From Geoanaerobacter pelophilus (GTDB lineage: Bacteria > Desulfobacterota > Desulfuromonadia > Geobacterales > DSM-12255), in contig NZ_JAHCVJ010000008.1 of NCBI RefSeq assembly GCF_018476885.1, forward strand, positions 1 through 64,000: a DNA stretch of 64,000 nucleotides, in the 5' to 3' direction. The first letter of the stretch is position 1. Every line of letters starts with the position of its first letter. Shown here piece after piece: positions 44,138 to 52,285 of the stretch. Both the position numbers and the translations under genes were made by a program. The notes under the pieces are model-generated. The model searched no databases and was not told the origin of the DNA. It worked only from the letters and a program-made list of their open reading frames with translations.

Positions 44138-45382
44138 ATGACCGATTTCACTGAATTCAAGCGGATGAATTACTTTAAGGGGTTCTTCACCACAGCGGAT
44201 GACTGGCAGGGGGAGCAGAACTATCACCGCGAAAAACTCCGGTTGCACAACCGGGGGCTCCACACCCCCGGCGTAATCAGGGGGATCGCCTCATGCCTGC
44301 GGGTCCGGGCAGCAGGGGGGCTCAACCTGGAGGTGCTGGCCGGAGCGGCAATCGACGGCGACGGCAACGAACTCTACCTGCCGCAATCGCGACTGCTTAG
44401 CGTGACGCCCCCTGCCGGCGCGGCGCGGCTGGTCTACGTCGGGCTCCGATACCGGGAGGCCGAGGATGAGCGGGTGATCAATACCGCGAACCCGGAATAC
44501 AACGGCTTCAAGCGGATCAAGGAGGCACCGGAGGTTTTCGTTTCCGAGAGCTGCCCCGACAACCTGACGGCGATTGAGCTGGCTCGGATAGATCTCCAGC
44601 CCGGAGCTGCGGCGGTGGCTGATGCGGCTGATCCGGCCGCGCCGGGGGCGAACCAGATCGACCTCCGCTATCTCCTCTATTCCGGTGCAGTGTCCACTGC
44701 TGCTTCGTCCGGGAGACTCCCCCCGGACCTGCAGGAGCGGCTGGTGCAACTTATGGGGAGGACCCGCAAGGATTTTGCCGCTCTCAACCTCCGCTTCCCG
44801 TCGCCTTCTTGCGATGATGTTCGCCAGTCGGCAATCACCATCGAGATGCTCGGTCGCGCCGGACTGCTGGGTGAAGGTGAGCTTGCCGCCCTGGTTGCTT
44901 CGCTGGCTGACGTTGAGCACGACACCGGCCAGGAGCTTGGCGCGATCTATGCGGGGCTGGCCGGCACCAGTGAATGGCAGGGGTATAGCGACAGCGTGGT
45001 CAGCCTGCAAGATGCCGTGCTGAGCGGCTTGACAGCCGACATTCTCGCCCGGCAGGACGAGGTGGCAGAGGCGGCGCGGGAACTGTCCGAGGTGGTCCTG
45101 ACCGTGCCGTTGGCTGCGGCCGGCGGATCGCAGACCGTGTCAGTGGTGGGGGACGACGGGGTGGTCAAGCTCGATGCTTCGGCATCGCACGGTTTTGGTG
45201 GCCGCACCATTGCCCTGTACCGCTGGAACCTGAAAGAGAGCATCGCAGCGCCGGTTGCCAATGCCGGTAGCGGCGCCACCATCAGCACCAACGGCGACGA
45301 GACCTCGGTGTTGCTCGACGCTTCCGGGGCCCAGGCATCGGCTGGGGCAGCGATTGTCAAATATATCTGGGACAAGAAATAG
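44138..45382 (+). CDS. fibre-like eCIS protein with terminal half-PKD repeats
   Basis: A 414-aa protein. The N-terminus (RMNYFKGFFTTADDWQGEQN, YHREKLRLHNRGLHTPGV) is a motif recurrent in distal baseplate proteins of injection clusters. The middle is helical (about 200-310). The last 90 residues hold two half-PKD units (VVKLDASASHGFGGRTIALY and SVLLDASGAQASAGAAIVKY, each followed by W). These resemble the units inserted in the giant J-type protein. A receptor-facing or fibre role is an inference. Confidence 0.65.
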   Translation: MTDFTEFKRMNYFKGFFTTADDWQGEQNYHREKLRLHNRGLHTPGVIRGIASCLRVRAAGGLNLEVLAGAAIDGDGNELYLPQSRLLSVTPPAGAARLVYVGLRYREAEDERVINTANPEYNGFKRIKEAPEVFVSESCPDNLTAIELARIDLQPGAAAVADAADPAAPGANQIDLRYLLYSGAVSTAASSGRLPPDLQERLVQLMGRTRKDFAALNLRFPSPSCDDVRQSAITIEMLGRAGLLGEGELAALVASLADVEHDTGQELGAIYAGLAGTSEWQGYSDSVVSLQDAVLSGLTADILARQDEVAEAARELSEVVLTVPLAAAGGSQTVSVVGDDGVVKLDASASHGFGGRTIALYRWNLKESIAAPVANAGSGATISTNGDETSVLLDASGAQASAGAAIVKYIWDKK

Positions 45383-45453
45383 TGACTGCGCCATTTTATC
45401 CCGCAAATTTGTCTTAAATTTTCATACCTGCAGAAATGAAAGGAGCAATAGAT

Positions 45454-46275
45454 ATGGCACTCACCAGATTTCCGATTGAGACGACGAACCCGAAGATCGA
45501 GGTAACACTCCCCGTAGGGAGGCACGTCCTCGAACTGGTGGTCGAAGACAGCGCCGGTTTGCGCAGTGCGCCGGACCAGATAGTAATCGAGGTGCGCAAA
45601 GAGGTGGCGGTTCCTACGATCACCGGCATTAACCCGGTTTCCGGTATCCGTGGCAACACGGTCGATGCGGTGATTAACGGCACCAACCTTACCGGCGCCA
45701 CGGCGGTTGACTTCTCCGGCAGTGGCATAACGGCCAAGATCAGGACCGGCGGCACTGCCGGACAACTCCCGGTGTCGCTCATCATCGCCGCTGATGCCGC
45801 GACCGGCGCCAGGAGCTTCACGGTCAAGACCCCGGCCGGTACTGCCGCAAGCCCCACCGGGGTAGCGTTCAGTGTGGCCGTCGAGCCCACGATCATCCCG
45901 GTCGAGCCCCGGGTTTTGCCGATCGATATCAAGCCGATCGACGTGAAACTGATTGATCCGCAGCCGGTGATCGCGGAACCGCAGCCGCTTACGATCAAAC
46001 CAATTGTTGCCGAACCGCAGCCGTTAGCGGTAAGCCCGATTATTGCCGAACCAAAGCTGGTTGTGACGGAGCCTAAGCTGGTCGAGCCGCAGGCGATCAT
46101 TGCCGAGCCGAAACTGGCAATAGTCGAGCCGAAGGCGGTTATCGCTGAAACGAGGGCTGTCATTGCCGAGCCAAAGTTAGCGGTTACGGAAGTTGTTAAT
46201 AAACCGGCAAAAGCTCCTGAAAAAGTAGCGACGAAAACCTCAATTGCGGGAACCAGCAAAACAACCAGGAGATGA
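45454..46275 (+). CDS. IPT/TIG-domain protein with EP-rich repeat tail
   Basis: A 273-aa protein without signal peptide. Residues about 5-48 are a beta-rich head (IEVTLPVGRHVLELVVEDSAG). Residues about 50-140 form an IPT/TIG domain (PTITGINPVSGIRGNTVDAV, INGTNLTGATAVDFSGSGIT, SFTVKTPAGTAASPTGVAFS). Residues about 145-250 are a quasi-repeat of hydrophobic residues with EP pairs: VIAEPQPL, IVAEPQPL, IIAEPKLV, AIIAEPKL, VIAEPKL. It ends in a basic tail (STKTTRR-like). The tail should be extended and stiff, like Pro-rich spacers. AAGGAG fits the ATG at 45454. The next gene begins 1 base after its stop. Confidence 0.7.
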   Translation: MALTRFPIETTNPKIEVTLPVGRHVLELVVEDSAGLRSAPDQIVIEVRKEVAVPTITGINPVSGIRGNTVDAVINGTNLTGATAVDFSGSGITAKIRTGGTAGQLPVSLIIAADAATGARSFTVKTPAGTAASPTGVAFSVAVEPTIIPVEPRVLPIDIKPIDVKLIDPQPVIAEPQPLTIKPIVAEPQPLAVSPIIAEPKLVVTEPKLVEPQAIIAEPKLAIVEPKAVIAETRAVIAEPKLAVTEVVNKPAKAPEKVATKTSIAGTSKTTRR

Positions 46276-46276
46276 A

Positions 46277-47356
46277 GTGACGACTGACACCGGCATGTTG
46301 ACAAGGCTGCGGGCAATGAACCTGGAACTGAACCGGATGGAGACCATCTTCCAGAAAGAGCGGCTGGTTTCGGCGCCGCTTATGGTTCAGATCCCTACCG
46401 GCACCCGCTGCAATCTCCGCTGTGTCTTCTGCACCGACCGGACCCCGGCTGTGGCCGGGGCATACCGGGACCTCAGCCTGGAGGAGTTCATGCCGCTGGC
46501 CCAGGGGCTGGAAACTGCCTCCACCGTACAGCTCTGGGGGTGGGGCGAGCCGCTGCTCAACCCGCAATACGGCGCGATCTTCGATTACGTGACCGCCAAC
46601 TATCCGGGGATCCAGCTCAACGTCTCCAGCAACGGCACCCTTTTCGATGCTGCCTGGCAGCGAAAGTTTCTCGATTACGGCAACTTTTCGCTCAATGTCT
46701 CGGTGAATGCCGCCAGCCGTGACACCTACCGCCAGGTCACCGGGGTAGACCTGTTCGGCCGGATGGCCACAAACCTGCGCGGTTTCGGCCGCCGCCTCAG
46801 GAGCGGCGCCAGCGGCTGCGCCCAGTACAGCGTCTCCTTTGTCGTGGTCAGGGAGAACCTGCACGAGATCCCGGCCTTTGTCGATCTGGCTGCGGAATTC
46901 GGCGCCTGCCATGTGCAGTTCATGGATTTGATGAATATCAACGCCTCGTTCGGCGCATTATCCGCGGGGAGCGAAGGGGGGCGGGTCAGGGAGCTGTTCG
47001 CCGAGGCGTTAGAGCGCGCCGCAGCAGCAGGGATATCGGTCGGGACCTTCCTGCCTTACGGCGAGCATGACTATCTGGCGATGGAGAAATACGGAGGTTC
47101 ACCCGCAGTTGCTGCCAGTGAGGAGCCGGTGGCGCTCAACCCCTGTTACGAGCCATGGCGCAACATGCTGGTCTCTACTGACGGCACCTGCTCGCTCTGT
47201 TGCCGTTCCGGGGTGGTGACCGGCAACCTGGCCAAGGACGGGCTGGATGCGGTATGGAACAGCGATGTCTACCAGTCCGTCAGGAAAACCGTCAACAGCG
47301 CCGAACCGCCCGATTTTTGCCGCAACTGCCCGGTGAAGTTGGGGATTTCGAGCTGA
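46277..47356 (+). CDS. radical SAM/SPASM enzyme coupled to the repeat protein
   Basis: A 359-aa enzyme. The radical SAM cluster motif is CNLRCVFC (CxxxCxxC) near residue 40, followed by QLWGWGEPLLNP (the GGE-type SAM contact) and VSSNGTLF. The C-terminal part has a SPASM-type cysteine set: NPCYEPWRN, GTCSLCC, GNL, then FCRNCPV, for auxiliary iron-sulfur clusters. SPASM enzymes typically modify peptides or proteins. CAGGAG at 46265-46271 favours the GTG at 46277 as start, one base after the stop of the upstream repeat protein. That protein is therefore a candidate substrate. It is the last gene of the injection operon. Confidence 0.82.
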   Translation: MTTDTGMLTRLRAMNLELNRMETIFQKERLVSAPLMVQIPTGTRCNLRCVFCTDRTPAVAGAYRDLSLEEFMPLAQGLETASTVQLWGWGEPLLNPQYGAIFDYVTANYPGIQLNVSSNGTLFDAAWQRKFLDYGNFSLNVSVNAASRDTYRQVTGVDLFGRMATNLRGFGRRLRSGASGCAQYSVSFVVVRENLHEIPAFVDLAAEFGACHVQFMDLMNINASFGALSAGSEGGRVRELFAEALERAAAAGISVGTFLPYGEHDYLAMEKYGGSPAVAASEEPVALNPCYEPWRNMLVSTDGTCSLCCRSGVVTGNLAKDGLDAVWNSDVYQSVRKTVNSAEPPDFCRNCPVKLGISS

Positions 47357-47359
47357 GGC

Positions 47360-47722
47360 TTACAGGAAAATCAAACCCCAGATAATTGCCATGGTGAGCA
47401 GGGAGAGCATAACGGCCGCGCTTCCTGTGTCTTTCGCCCTTTTGGCAAGGGGATGGATCTCCAGGGAAACGCGATCAGTCAGGCTCTCAACAGCGGAATT
47501 CAATAGCTCGACGATCAGCACCAGCATCACCGAACCGATCAGCAGCGCTTTGTCGCTCCCCGGCTTCTGAGAGAACAGCGCAATGGGAATCAGTACGGCA
47601 GCCATCAGCAGCTCCTGCCGGAACGCCGCTTCATGACGCCATGCCGCGCCAATGCCTGCTACGGAGTAACCGCAGGCATTCAACAGCCGCCGCCCACTTT
47701 TCCCCTTAAGGTTGTTTTCCAT
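47360..47722 (-). CDS. dgkA: diacylglycerol kinase DgkA
   Basis: A 120-aa membrane enzyme that phosphorylates diacylglycerol or undecaprenol for lipid recycling. The signature ELLNSAVESLTDRVS carries the catalytic Glu, followed by KRAKDTGSAAVMLSL. Three hydrophobic helices are visible. It converges with the radical SAM gene, with only 3 bp between the stops. Confidence 0.92.
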   Translation of the reverse strand: MENNLKGKSGRRLLNACGYSVAGIGAAWRHEAAFRQELLMAAVLIPIALFSQKPGSDKALLIGSVMLVLIVELLNSAVESLTDRVSLEIHPLAKRAKDTGSAAVMLSLLTMAIIWGLIFL

Positions 47723-47789
47723 AAGGCGTATTCGTTACAACGAGAGAGAGTACAGCGGGTGCACCGCTGCTGCGCATCGTTGGACTTTT

Positions 47790-47852
47790 TCCTTCAAAAA
47801 TGAAAAGGTCGTTTGCCTTCCTCAATATTTGAGACTGACTCACGACCTTTTA
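47790..47852 (-). terminator. terminator after the first toxin-antitoxin module
   Basis: Read on the minus strand, AAAAGGTCGT and ACGACCTTTT form a 10-bp stem around a 29-base loop that itself can pair, followed by CATTTTTG. It lies 25 bp past the antitoxin stop. Confidence 0.6.
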
Positions 47853-47876
47853 ACCTGTTATTCCCATCTGCAAGCG

Positions 47877-48179
47877 CTAGACGTTAATGCCGATGTGACG
47901 ACCATCAGCCAGTTCCACGTCCAGAGACAACTTACCGCCAAGTGCCTCAATGTAGCGTTTGAGAGAAGAAATTTTAACTTCGTGGCCGCGTTTTTCCAGA
48001 TTGGCGACGGATGGTTGCGATATTCCAAGTGCAGCCGCCAGATCATGTTGCGACATCTCAACCGTTTGACGTAACTGAGCAAGGCGGAGTTCAAATACTT
48101 CCTGATCCGCCTTAGCCCGCGCTGCTGTGACTACAGCAGGGTCGACTTTTTTAATTAATTCAGAAAGTTGCTTTGCCAT
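47877..48179 (-). CDS. higA: HigA-type antitoxin, XRE family (module 1)
   Basis: A 100-aa protein. The helix-turn-helix is VEMSQHDLAAALGISQPSVANLEKRG around residues 38-65, and the C-terminal part ALGGKLSLDVELADGRHIGI is the dimerisation segment of this antitoxin family. It follows the toxin gene by 3 bp, the toxin-first order typical of HigBA. The protein should neutralise the toxin and repress the shared promoter. Confidence 0.85.
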   Translation of the reverse strand: MAKQLSELIKKVDPAVVTAARAKADQEVFELRLAQLRQTVEMSQHDLAAALGISQPSVANLEKRGHEVKISSLKRYIEALGGKLSLDVELADGRHIGINV

Positions 48180-48182
48180 AAC

Positions 48183-48530
48183 TTACTCCAGTTCTTGCAA
48201 ATAGTTCAGGAATTCACGCTCTGCAATAGGGATCATTGTTTCGTAAAAATGTTTATTCCCGGTTTTGTCACCGCCACACAACATCACGGCCTGGCGGAGA
48301 GGATCAAAGGCGAAAAATACCCGATACGGTTTGCCTTTGTGTTGTATGCGGAGTTCTTTCAGGTTCTTTACCTTGTCAGTCCCTTTGAGACTATCAACGT
48401 GCGGCCTGCCTAACGTAGGACCGTATTGCTCAAGAACCAATATGGCGGCCAACACATCTTGTTGCTCCGAAGCAACCAAGCTTAGAAACCAATCATCGAA
48501 GTGCTCAACCGTTACGATATCCCACGCCAT
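48183..48530 (-). CDS. higB: HigB/RelE-type toxin (module 1)
   Basis: A 115-aa protein of the RelE/HigB fold (phage gp49-like subgroup): VEHFDDWFLSLVASEQQDVL, LGRPHVDSLKGTDKVKNLKEL, RIQHKGKPYRVFFAFDPLRQ and CGGDKTGNKHFYETMIPIAE. Members cleave mRNA on the ribosome. All core positions appear intact, so it is probably functional. A consensus-like promoter lies 21 bp upstream. Confidence 0.87.
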   Translation of the reverse strand: MAWDIVTVEHFDDWFLSLVASEQQDVLAAILVLEQYGPTLGRPHVDSLKGTDKVKNLKELRIQHKGKPYRVFFAFDPLRQAVMLCGGDKTGNKHFYETMIPIAEREFLNYLQELE

Positions 48531-48550
48531 ATTTCATCCCTTAAATAAAA

Positions 48551-48579
48551 AAAATAGCTTGCGCGTTATATAATGTCAA
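48551..48579 (-). promoter_or_regulatory. promoter of toxin-antitoxin module 1
   Basis: On the minus strand TTGACA (48579-48574) and TATTTT (48556-48551) are separated by exactly 17 bp. The toxin gene starts about 20 bp downstream. CTTG and CAAG half-sites flank the spacer and could form the antitoxin operator. Confidence 0.6.
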
Positions 48580-48623
48580 GGCTATATTTTGCGAAATACT
48601 TTCGTCATATCCGGTTGTTCCCT

Positions 48624-49604
48624 TCACTTCAGCTGGAACAAGGCTTGAGCGTTTTTGTACGCCACTTTTTCCGCAGTCTCCGGTGACAGATTAGCAAGAA
48701 GTCCAAAACGTATTTTATGCAAGAAGTCTTCGTACTGTTCCCAATTCTCCAGAGTATCAAGACCGACAACAAATCGCTCGGGAAAGTCTTCGATCAGTTT
48801 CTTCCAACCGCCGAGAATTCCGTTGTCATTGAATATGGCATTCTTTTGACCTTTTAACGGTGGCATACTGCGAGCTGAAAGGTCGCATGAAACATTTGCA
48901 TTCCTCTCGAAAAGGCTACGTATATCGGAAGGTGTCGTGGTGCTGCCGCAATGGGAGAGAATGAGTTGCCCATTGCGGTTCGACGCTGCGAGCCGCTCTA
49001 CTTCCTGTGCGGTATCAGAATCCCACTGAGCATGGATATTCATTGGTCTTTTGTACTTTGAGGCAAGCTCAAACAACGCCTTCAATGTCGGAGAATCGGC
49101 CTTGAGCTTGAACCGGTAAGAAGGTTGTCTTGTCGACGTAAGCGCGTTCACGATGATTTCACCGACAACTCGTGTTGATTTGTCGCGGAGGTCTTCTTCA
49201 ATGCTGGAAAGCGCATTCTTGACTTGCGGTGAAGTTGGGTTTTCGAAGGAGGCGGTGTCAAGGTTGTCGTGTAGTGCAACAAATTGACGCTGCCCTGTGG
49301 CTCCAATGTAACGATCGCCTAGAACGGAACTTGCCTCGCCCTGTTTCGGGCTCCAGGCACCTCCACACCATCGGATTGAGTTAAGGTCCATGTTTTCCAG
49401 CAGTGTCTTAGCGTTCATCCATTTCAAAACATGAACGTGAGAGTCCGCAATCGGGATGGTTTTGGCGCCTTCTGGGCCGAGTGTAGCATCCGCAGCAAAT
49501 ACCTGTCCGCAAGACAAACCTATGGCCAGAACGCACATTGGCCAGGAATTTAATATTCTTACGAGCGGGCGAAACAAGTCAGAAAAGTCCTTGAATGAAA
49601 TCAT
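48624..49604 (-). CDS. exported amidohydrolase-2-like metal hydrolase
   Basis: A 326-aa protein with a hydrophobic signal segment ending in QVFAADA (about residues 18-40). The hydrolase part starts with IPIADSHVHVLKW, the HxH metal motif. Further metal-ligand-type residues appear in MNIHAQWDSD, ILSHCGSTT and FVVGLDTLENW. The order HxH...H...H...D matches amidohydrolase family 2 (TIM barrel). The substrate is unknown. It lies between two toxin-antitoxin modules. Confidence 0.72.
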   Translation of the reverse strand: MISFKDFSDLFRPLVRILNSWPMCVLAIGLSCGQVFAADATLGPEGAKTIPIADSHVHVLKWMNAKTLLENMDLNSIRWCGGAWSPKQGEASSVLGDRYIGATGQRQFVALHDNLDTASFENPTSPQVKNALSSIEEDLRDKSTRVVGEIIVNALTSTRQPSYRFKLKADSPTLKALFELASKYKRPMNIHAQWDSDTAQEVERLAASNRNGQLILSHCGSTTTPSDIRSLFERNANVSCDLSARSMPPLKGQKNAIFNDNGILGGWKKLIEDFPERFVVGLDTLENWEQYEDFLHKIRFGLLANLSPETAEKVAYKNAQALFQLK

Positions 49605-49665
49605 GACGTCCCTTTCTTTTGTTTTGCTTGGACCGGGAGTTGATCGGACGTTTTATGAGGCCCTG

Positions 49666-49992
49666 TCAACTCCCTTGTTGGGCACGCTCTGGAACAAATT
49701 TAATTTCAAGGTGACAGCCGACGGCGTGAGCATATTTTTTGAGGGTGGTTAAGGATGGGGCGTGCTTACCAGCTGCTTCCAGTCTTGATATTGCGCTCTT
49801 TGTTGTTCCCATGATTTCAGCGACGGCTTCCTGTGAGAGGCCTACTCGCGCACGAGCTGCAAGCATTTCTTTTGCCAATGCATATTCTTCTTCCAAATCC
49901 TCATATGCCTTTTTGAACTCTTCCCGCTTTTTGGCTTTTTCAAGAAAAGCTGTATGGTCATGGGTTACTGGTTGATATTTCAAATTAGCCAT
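49666..49992 (-). CDS. higA: HigA-type antitoxin, XRE family (module 2)
   Basis: A 108-aa protein. A charged helical N-terminus (EFKKAYEDLEEEYALAKEML) precedes the helix-turn-helix RVGLSQEAVAEIMGTTKSAISRLEAAG. It ends in ALTTLKKYAHAVG-like dimerisation sequence. Its start overlaps the toxin stop by 8 bp, so the two are coupled. It differs clearly from the module 1 antitoxin, so the modules are not a recent duplication. Confidence 0.86.
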   Translation of the reverse strand: MANLKYQPVTHDHTAFLEKAKKREEFKKAYEDLEEEYALAKEMLAARARVGLSQEAVAEIMGTTKSAISRLEAAGKHAPSLTTLKKYAHAVGCHLEIKFVPERAQQGS

Positions 49993-50311
49993 TTTGGACC
50001 TCCTTCAATCGTTTTCGAGCTATTTTAAGTTCTTGATCTGGGGTTGCTTGAGATTTTTTTACAAACGCATGCAGTACGATGATCCTTTGTCCGACAACGA
50101 AACAATAGAATGCACGACCAATTCCCTCACGGCCCCGTGGCCGTACCTCAAAAATTCCACCACCCATTGCCCGAGAATGTGGCATGCGAAGATTTGGCCC
50201 GAATTCCATAAGAAGTTCAATGATTCGCGCGTAGTCGGCAAGAATACCATTAGGCCAGGATTGAATCTCAGCCAGAACCCGAGTATGGAAATATTCGATG
50301 GTGTAGTTCAT
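49985..50311 (-). CDS. higB: HigB/Gp49-type toxin (module 2)
   Basis: A 108-aa toxin of the phage Gp49-like (DUF891) group: MEFGPNLRMPHSRAMGGGIF, EVRPRGREGIGRAFYCFVVG and IIVLHAFVKKSQATPDQEL, then IARKRLKEV. This is an mRNA interferase fold related to RelE and HigB. All typical basic residues are present. It precedes its antitoxin, and its promoter leaves almost no 5' leader. Confidence 0.87.
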   Translation of the reverse strand: MNYTIEYFHTRVLAEIQSWPNGILADYARIIELLMEFGPNLRMPHSRAMGGGIFEVRPRGREGIGRAFYCFVVGQRIIVLHAFVKKSQATPDQELKIARKRLKEVQNG

Positions 50312-50317
50312 GTGGAG

Positions 50318-50346
50318 AGGTTAGCAAATTTGAGAACTGCTGTCAA
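50318..50346 (-). promoter_or_regulatory. promoter of toxin-antitoxin module 2, leaderless
   Basis: On the minus strand TTGACA (50346-50341) and TAACCT (50323-50318) are 17 bp apart. The -10 element ends 6 bp before the toxin ATG, so transcription would begin at or next to the start codon. Confidence 0.5.
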
Positions 50347-50487
50347 TTTCGAGAAATTTATATGGTGCTGAGGGTCAAGTCTTGAAAAATCACTTTTCAA
50401 TCAACAACTCCTCAAAAAACTTACTTTTCAAGACCTGGCCCAAAGCCTGTGCGAATGGAACATTTCTATTCCGATATTGCTCAACGG

Positions 50488-51411
50488 CTATTCCTTTGAC
50501 AGGGCAGCAGTAACCCGCCTCACCAGTTCGTCGGGCGAGAATTTGGATAGAAAATCATTGGCACCTACCTGGTCGGCCTTCTGCTTGTTTGACGGGTTGC
50601 TCATCGAGGTGTGCAGCATGACATGCAGCCCAGCAAGCGCCGGGTCGGCTTTGAGCTTGCGGGTAAAGGTAAAGCCGTCCATGTCCGGCATCTCGACATC
50701 GCTGATGACCATCCCGATGCTTGCGACGTCATCCGTCTCGACAAGCTTGCCGAGATACGACAACGCCTTGGGAGCCGAATCCAGGGCAACTGCCGTTATT
50801 CCCATCTGGTCCAGCACCATGCATATCAGGGAACGTGCAGTCCTCGAATCATCCACGACCAGGACCGTACTGCCGGCAACGCTCTGCGCGAGGAGTTCCG
50901 GATTGTCTGCACTGACCTTGTGCTCCATGCCCAGGACTTCGGCCAGCACCTTTTCAATATCCAGCAGCTGTATCGCTTCGCCATCCGGTCCGTAGGCAAT
51001 CGCCACCAGGGAAGATGACAGGGTCAGGAGGCCGGTCGGCCGTTTTATCTCGTCCCAGCCACGGGTAAGCAGCTGTTCAGGACGTTTCACCAGAAATCCG
51101 TGAATCATGGTGTTGTATTCGCAGATTATTATATAGCTGATATCCTGTTCCGGGTTTATCGGCTCCAGCTCTATCGCCATGGAGAGGTCGATCACCGTTA
51201 TCGGCTTGCCCCGAAAATCGATCACCCCCATTATGCTCGGATGACTCATGGGGACCCGGCTGAAAGTGCGTGGGCTCTCCACCATCTCGATAATCTTGAA
51301 GACGTTGATCCCGTACAGCTGATCATCGGACAGGTAGAAGGTGAGCATCTCCATCTGGTTTGACAGCGCCAGGTTTGCCCGTTGGCTGACTTCGTCGATA
51401 ATGGATGACAT
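50488..51411 (-). CDS. cheV: chemotaxis coupling protein CheV
   Basis: A 307-aa protein with an N-terminal CheW-like domain (about 15-160: LYGINVFKIIEMVESP, GVIDFRGKPITVIDLSMAIE) and a C-terminal receiver domain (about 175-305: VLVVDDSRTARSLI, MVISDVEMPDMDGF with the phospho-accepting Asp, and FLSKF). CheV couples chemoreceptors to CheA and tunes the response. It is not next to other chemotaxis genes. AAAGGAG precedes the ATG. Confidence 0.95.
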   Translation of the reverse strand: MSSIIDEVSQRANLALSNQMEMLTFYLSDDQLYGINVFKIIEMVESPRTFSRVPMSHPSIMGVIDFRGKPITVIDLSMAIELEPINPEQDISYIIICEYNTMIHGFLVKRPEQLLTRGWDEIKRPTGLLTLSSSLVAIAYGPDGEAIQLLDIEKVLAEVLGMEHKVSADNPELLAQSVAGSTVLVVDDSRTARSLICMVLDQMGITAVALDSAPKALSYLGKLVETDDVASIGMVISDVEMPDMDGFTFTRKLKADPALAGLHVMLHTSMSNPSNKQKADQVGANDFLSKFSPDELVRRVTAALSKE

Positions 51412-51559
51412 GGTGAACTCCTTTATGCACTGCAGCCTGTTATTAGGAACTAAGACAGTACAAGCAATTTCGTTTTAATCATATTTATCATTCGATCAAC
51501 GGCTCGGAAAATCACCTGGCGGCCTTTTGGTCAGGTGCATTTTTCTGGTTATGTCCTCT

Positions 51560-52276
51560 TTACGTACAGTAGTCGGATTTTTTAAGGCGGCGCACCTTTT
51601 CAACAAAGATATTGCCCGCAAATACTTCCTCCATGACTTCTTTCTTCAAAATTTCTTTCCCCCTAAAATATTCAGCTAAATCATCTAAAAATGTGAGTCT
51701 TTCGGGTACTTCGTTGGTGTACAATTCGATTCCACGCTCTTCTACATGAATATGGTCCACATAACCGGACCGAATACAATAGACCACGTAGGAATTATCC
51801 CAATCGTACCTATCTTTGCCTTTTGAGAGCCACTCCTCAAAATGATTCGGGGTCGTGGCGATTACGCCTATAGTATCCTCTGTTACTGGTGATACTTCAT
51901 TCCATGGAAACGCTCTTATAATAACTATGTTACCGACTTCATATTTTCCTGTGTAGGTTTGCGGCCGGGGCTCACGGAGAATTATTTTACAGCCGTCTTC
52001 CTCAATGACCTTGCATTCAGCCTCTTCCTTACGTGCATCATAAAAATGGAGAAGGCTTCCCTTTCTATCAAACGTCCATATCTGGGTATCGTCCCATGGT
52101 TCCGTGCTGTTGGTTGGGTATGAAACAATTTCGCTTAAGAAACAATCATCATCTTCTTCGCTAATTTCCTGAATGAAGGAGTTAGCTGCTTCGTACGTCT
52201 CAAATATAGCTTCTTCATAATAACTCCGTCCCATGCCATGGGAGGTGTACTGCCGAGCGATAAAGCTTCTTTTCAT
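51560..52276 (-). CDS. hypothetical acidic cytoplasmic protein
   Basis: A 238-aa soluble, acidic protein with no recognised family. Visible features are an aromatic-rich N-terminus (FIARQYTSHGMGRSYYEEAI), a DDDCFL acidic patch and a beta-rich middle (GNIVIIRAFPWNEVSP, TIGVIATTP). The ATG at 52276 has GGAG upstream, while the GTG at 52285 is too close to it. Codon use is more AT-rich than in neighbouring genes. An array of 16-bp palindromes lies 70-170 bp upstream. Confidence 0.55.
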   Translation of the reverse strand: MKRSFIARQYTSHGMGRSYYEEAIFETYEAANSFIQEISEEDDDCFLSEIVSYPTNSTEPWDDTQIWTFDRKGSLLHFYDARKEEAECKVIEEDGCKIILREPRPQTYTGKYEVGNIVIIRAFPWNEVSPVTEDTIGVIATTPNHFEEWLSKGKDRYDWDNSYVVYCIRSGYVDHIHVEERGIELYTNEVPERLTFLDDLAEYFRGKEILKKEVMEEVFAGNIFVEKVRRLKKSDYCT

Positions 52277-52285
52277 CGGTGACAC

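Noticed and set aside
24171-47356. Prophage instead of an injection system
   Set aside because: No head, packaging, replication, integration or lysis cassette genes occur among the tail-type genes, and DUF4157/DUF4255 are injection-system markers.
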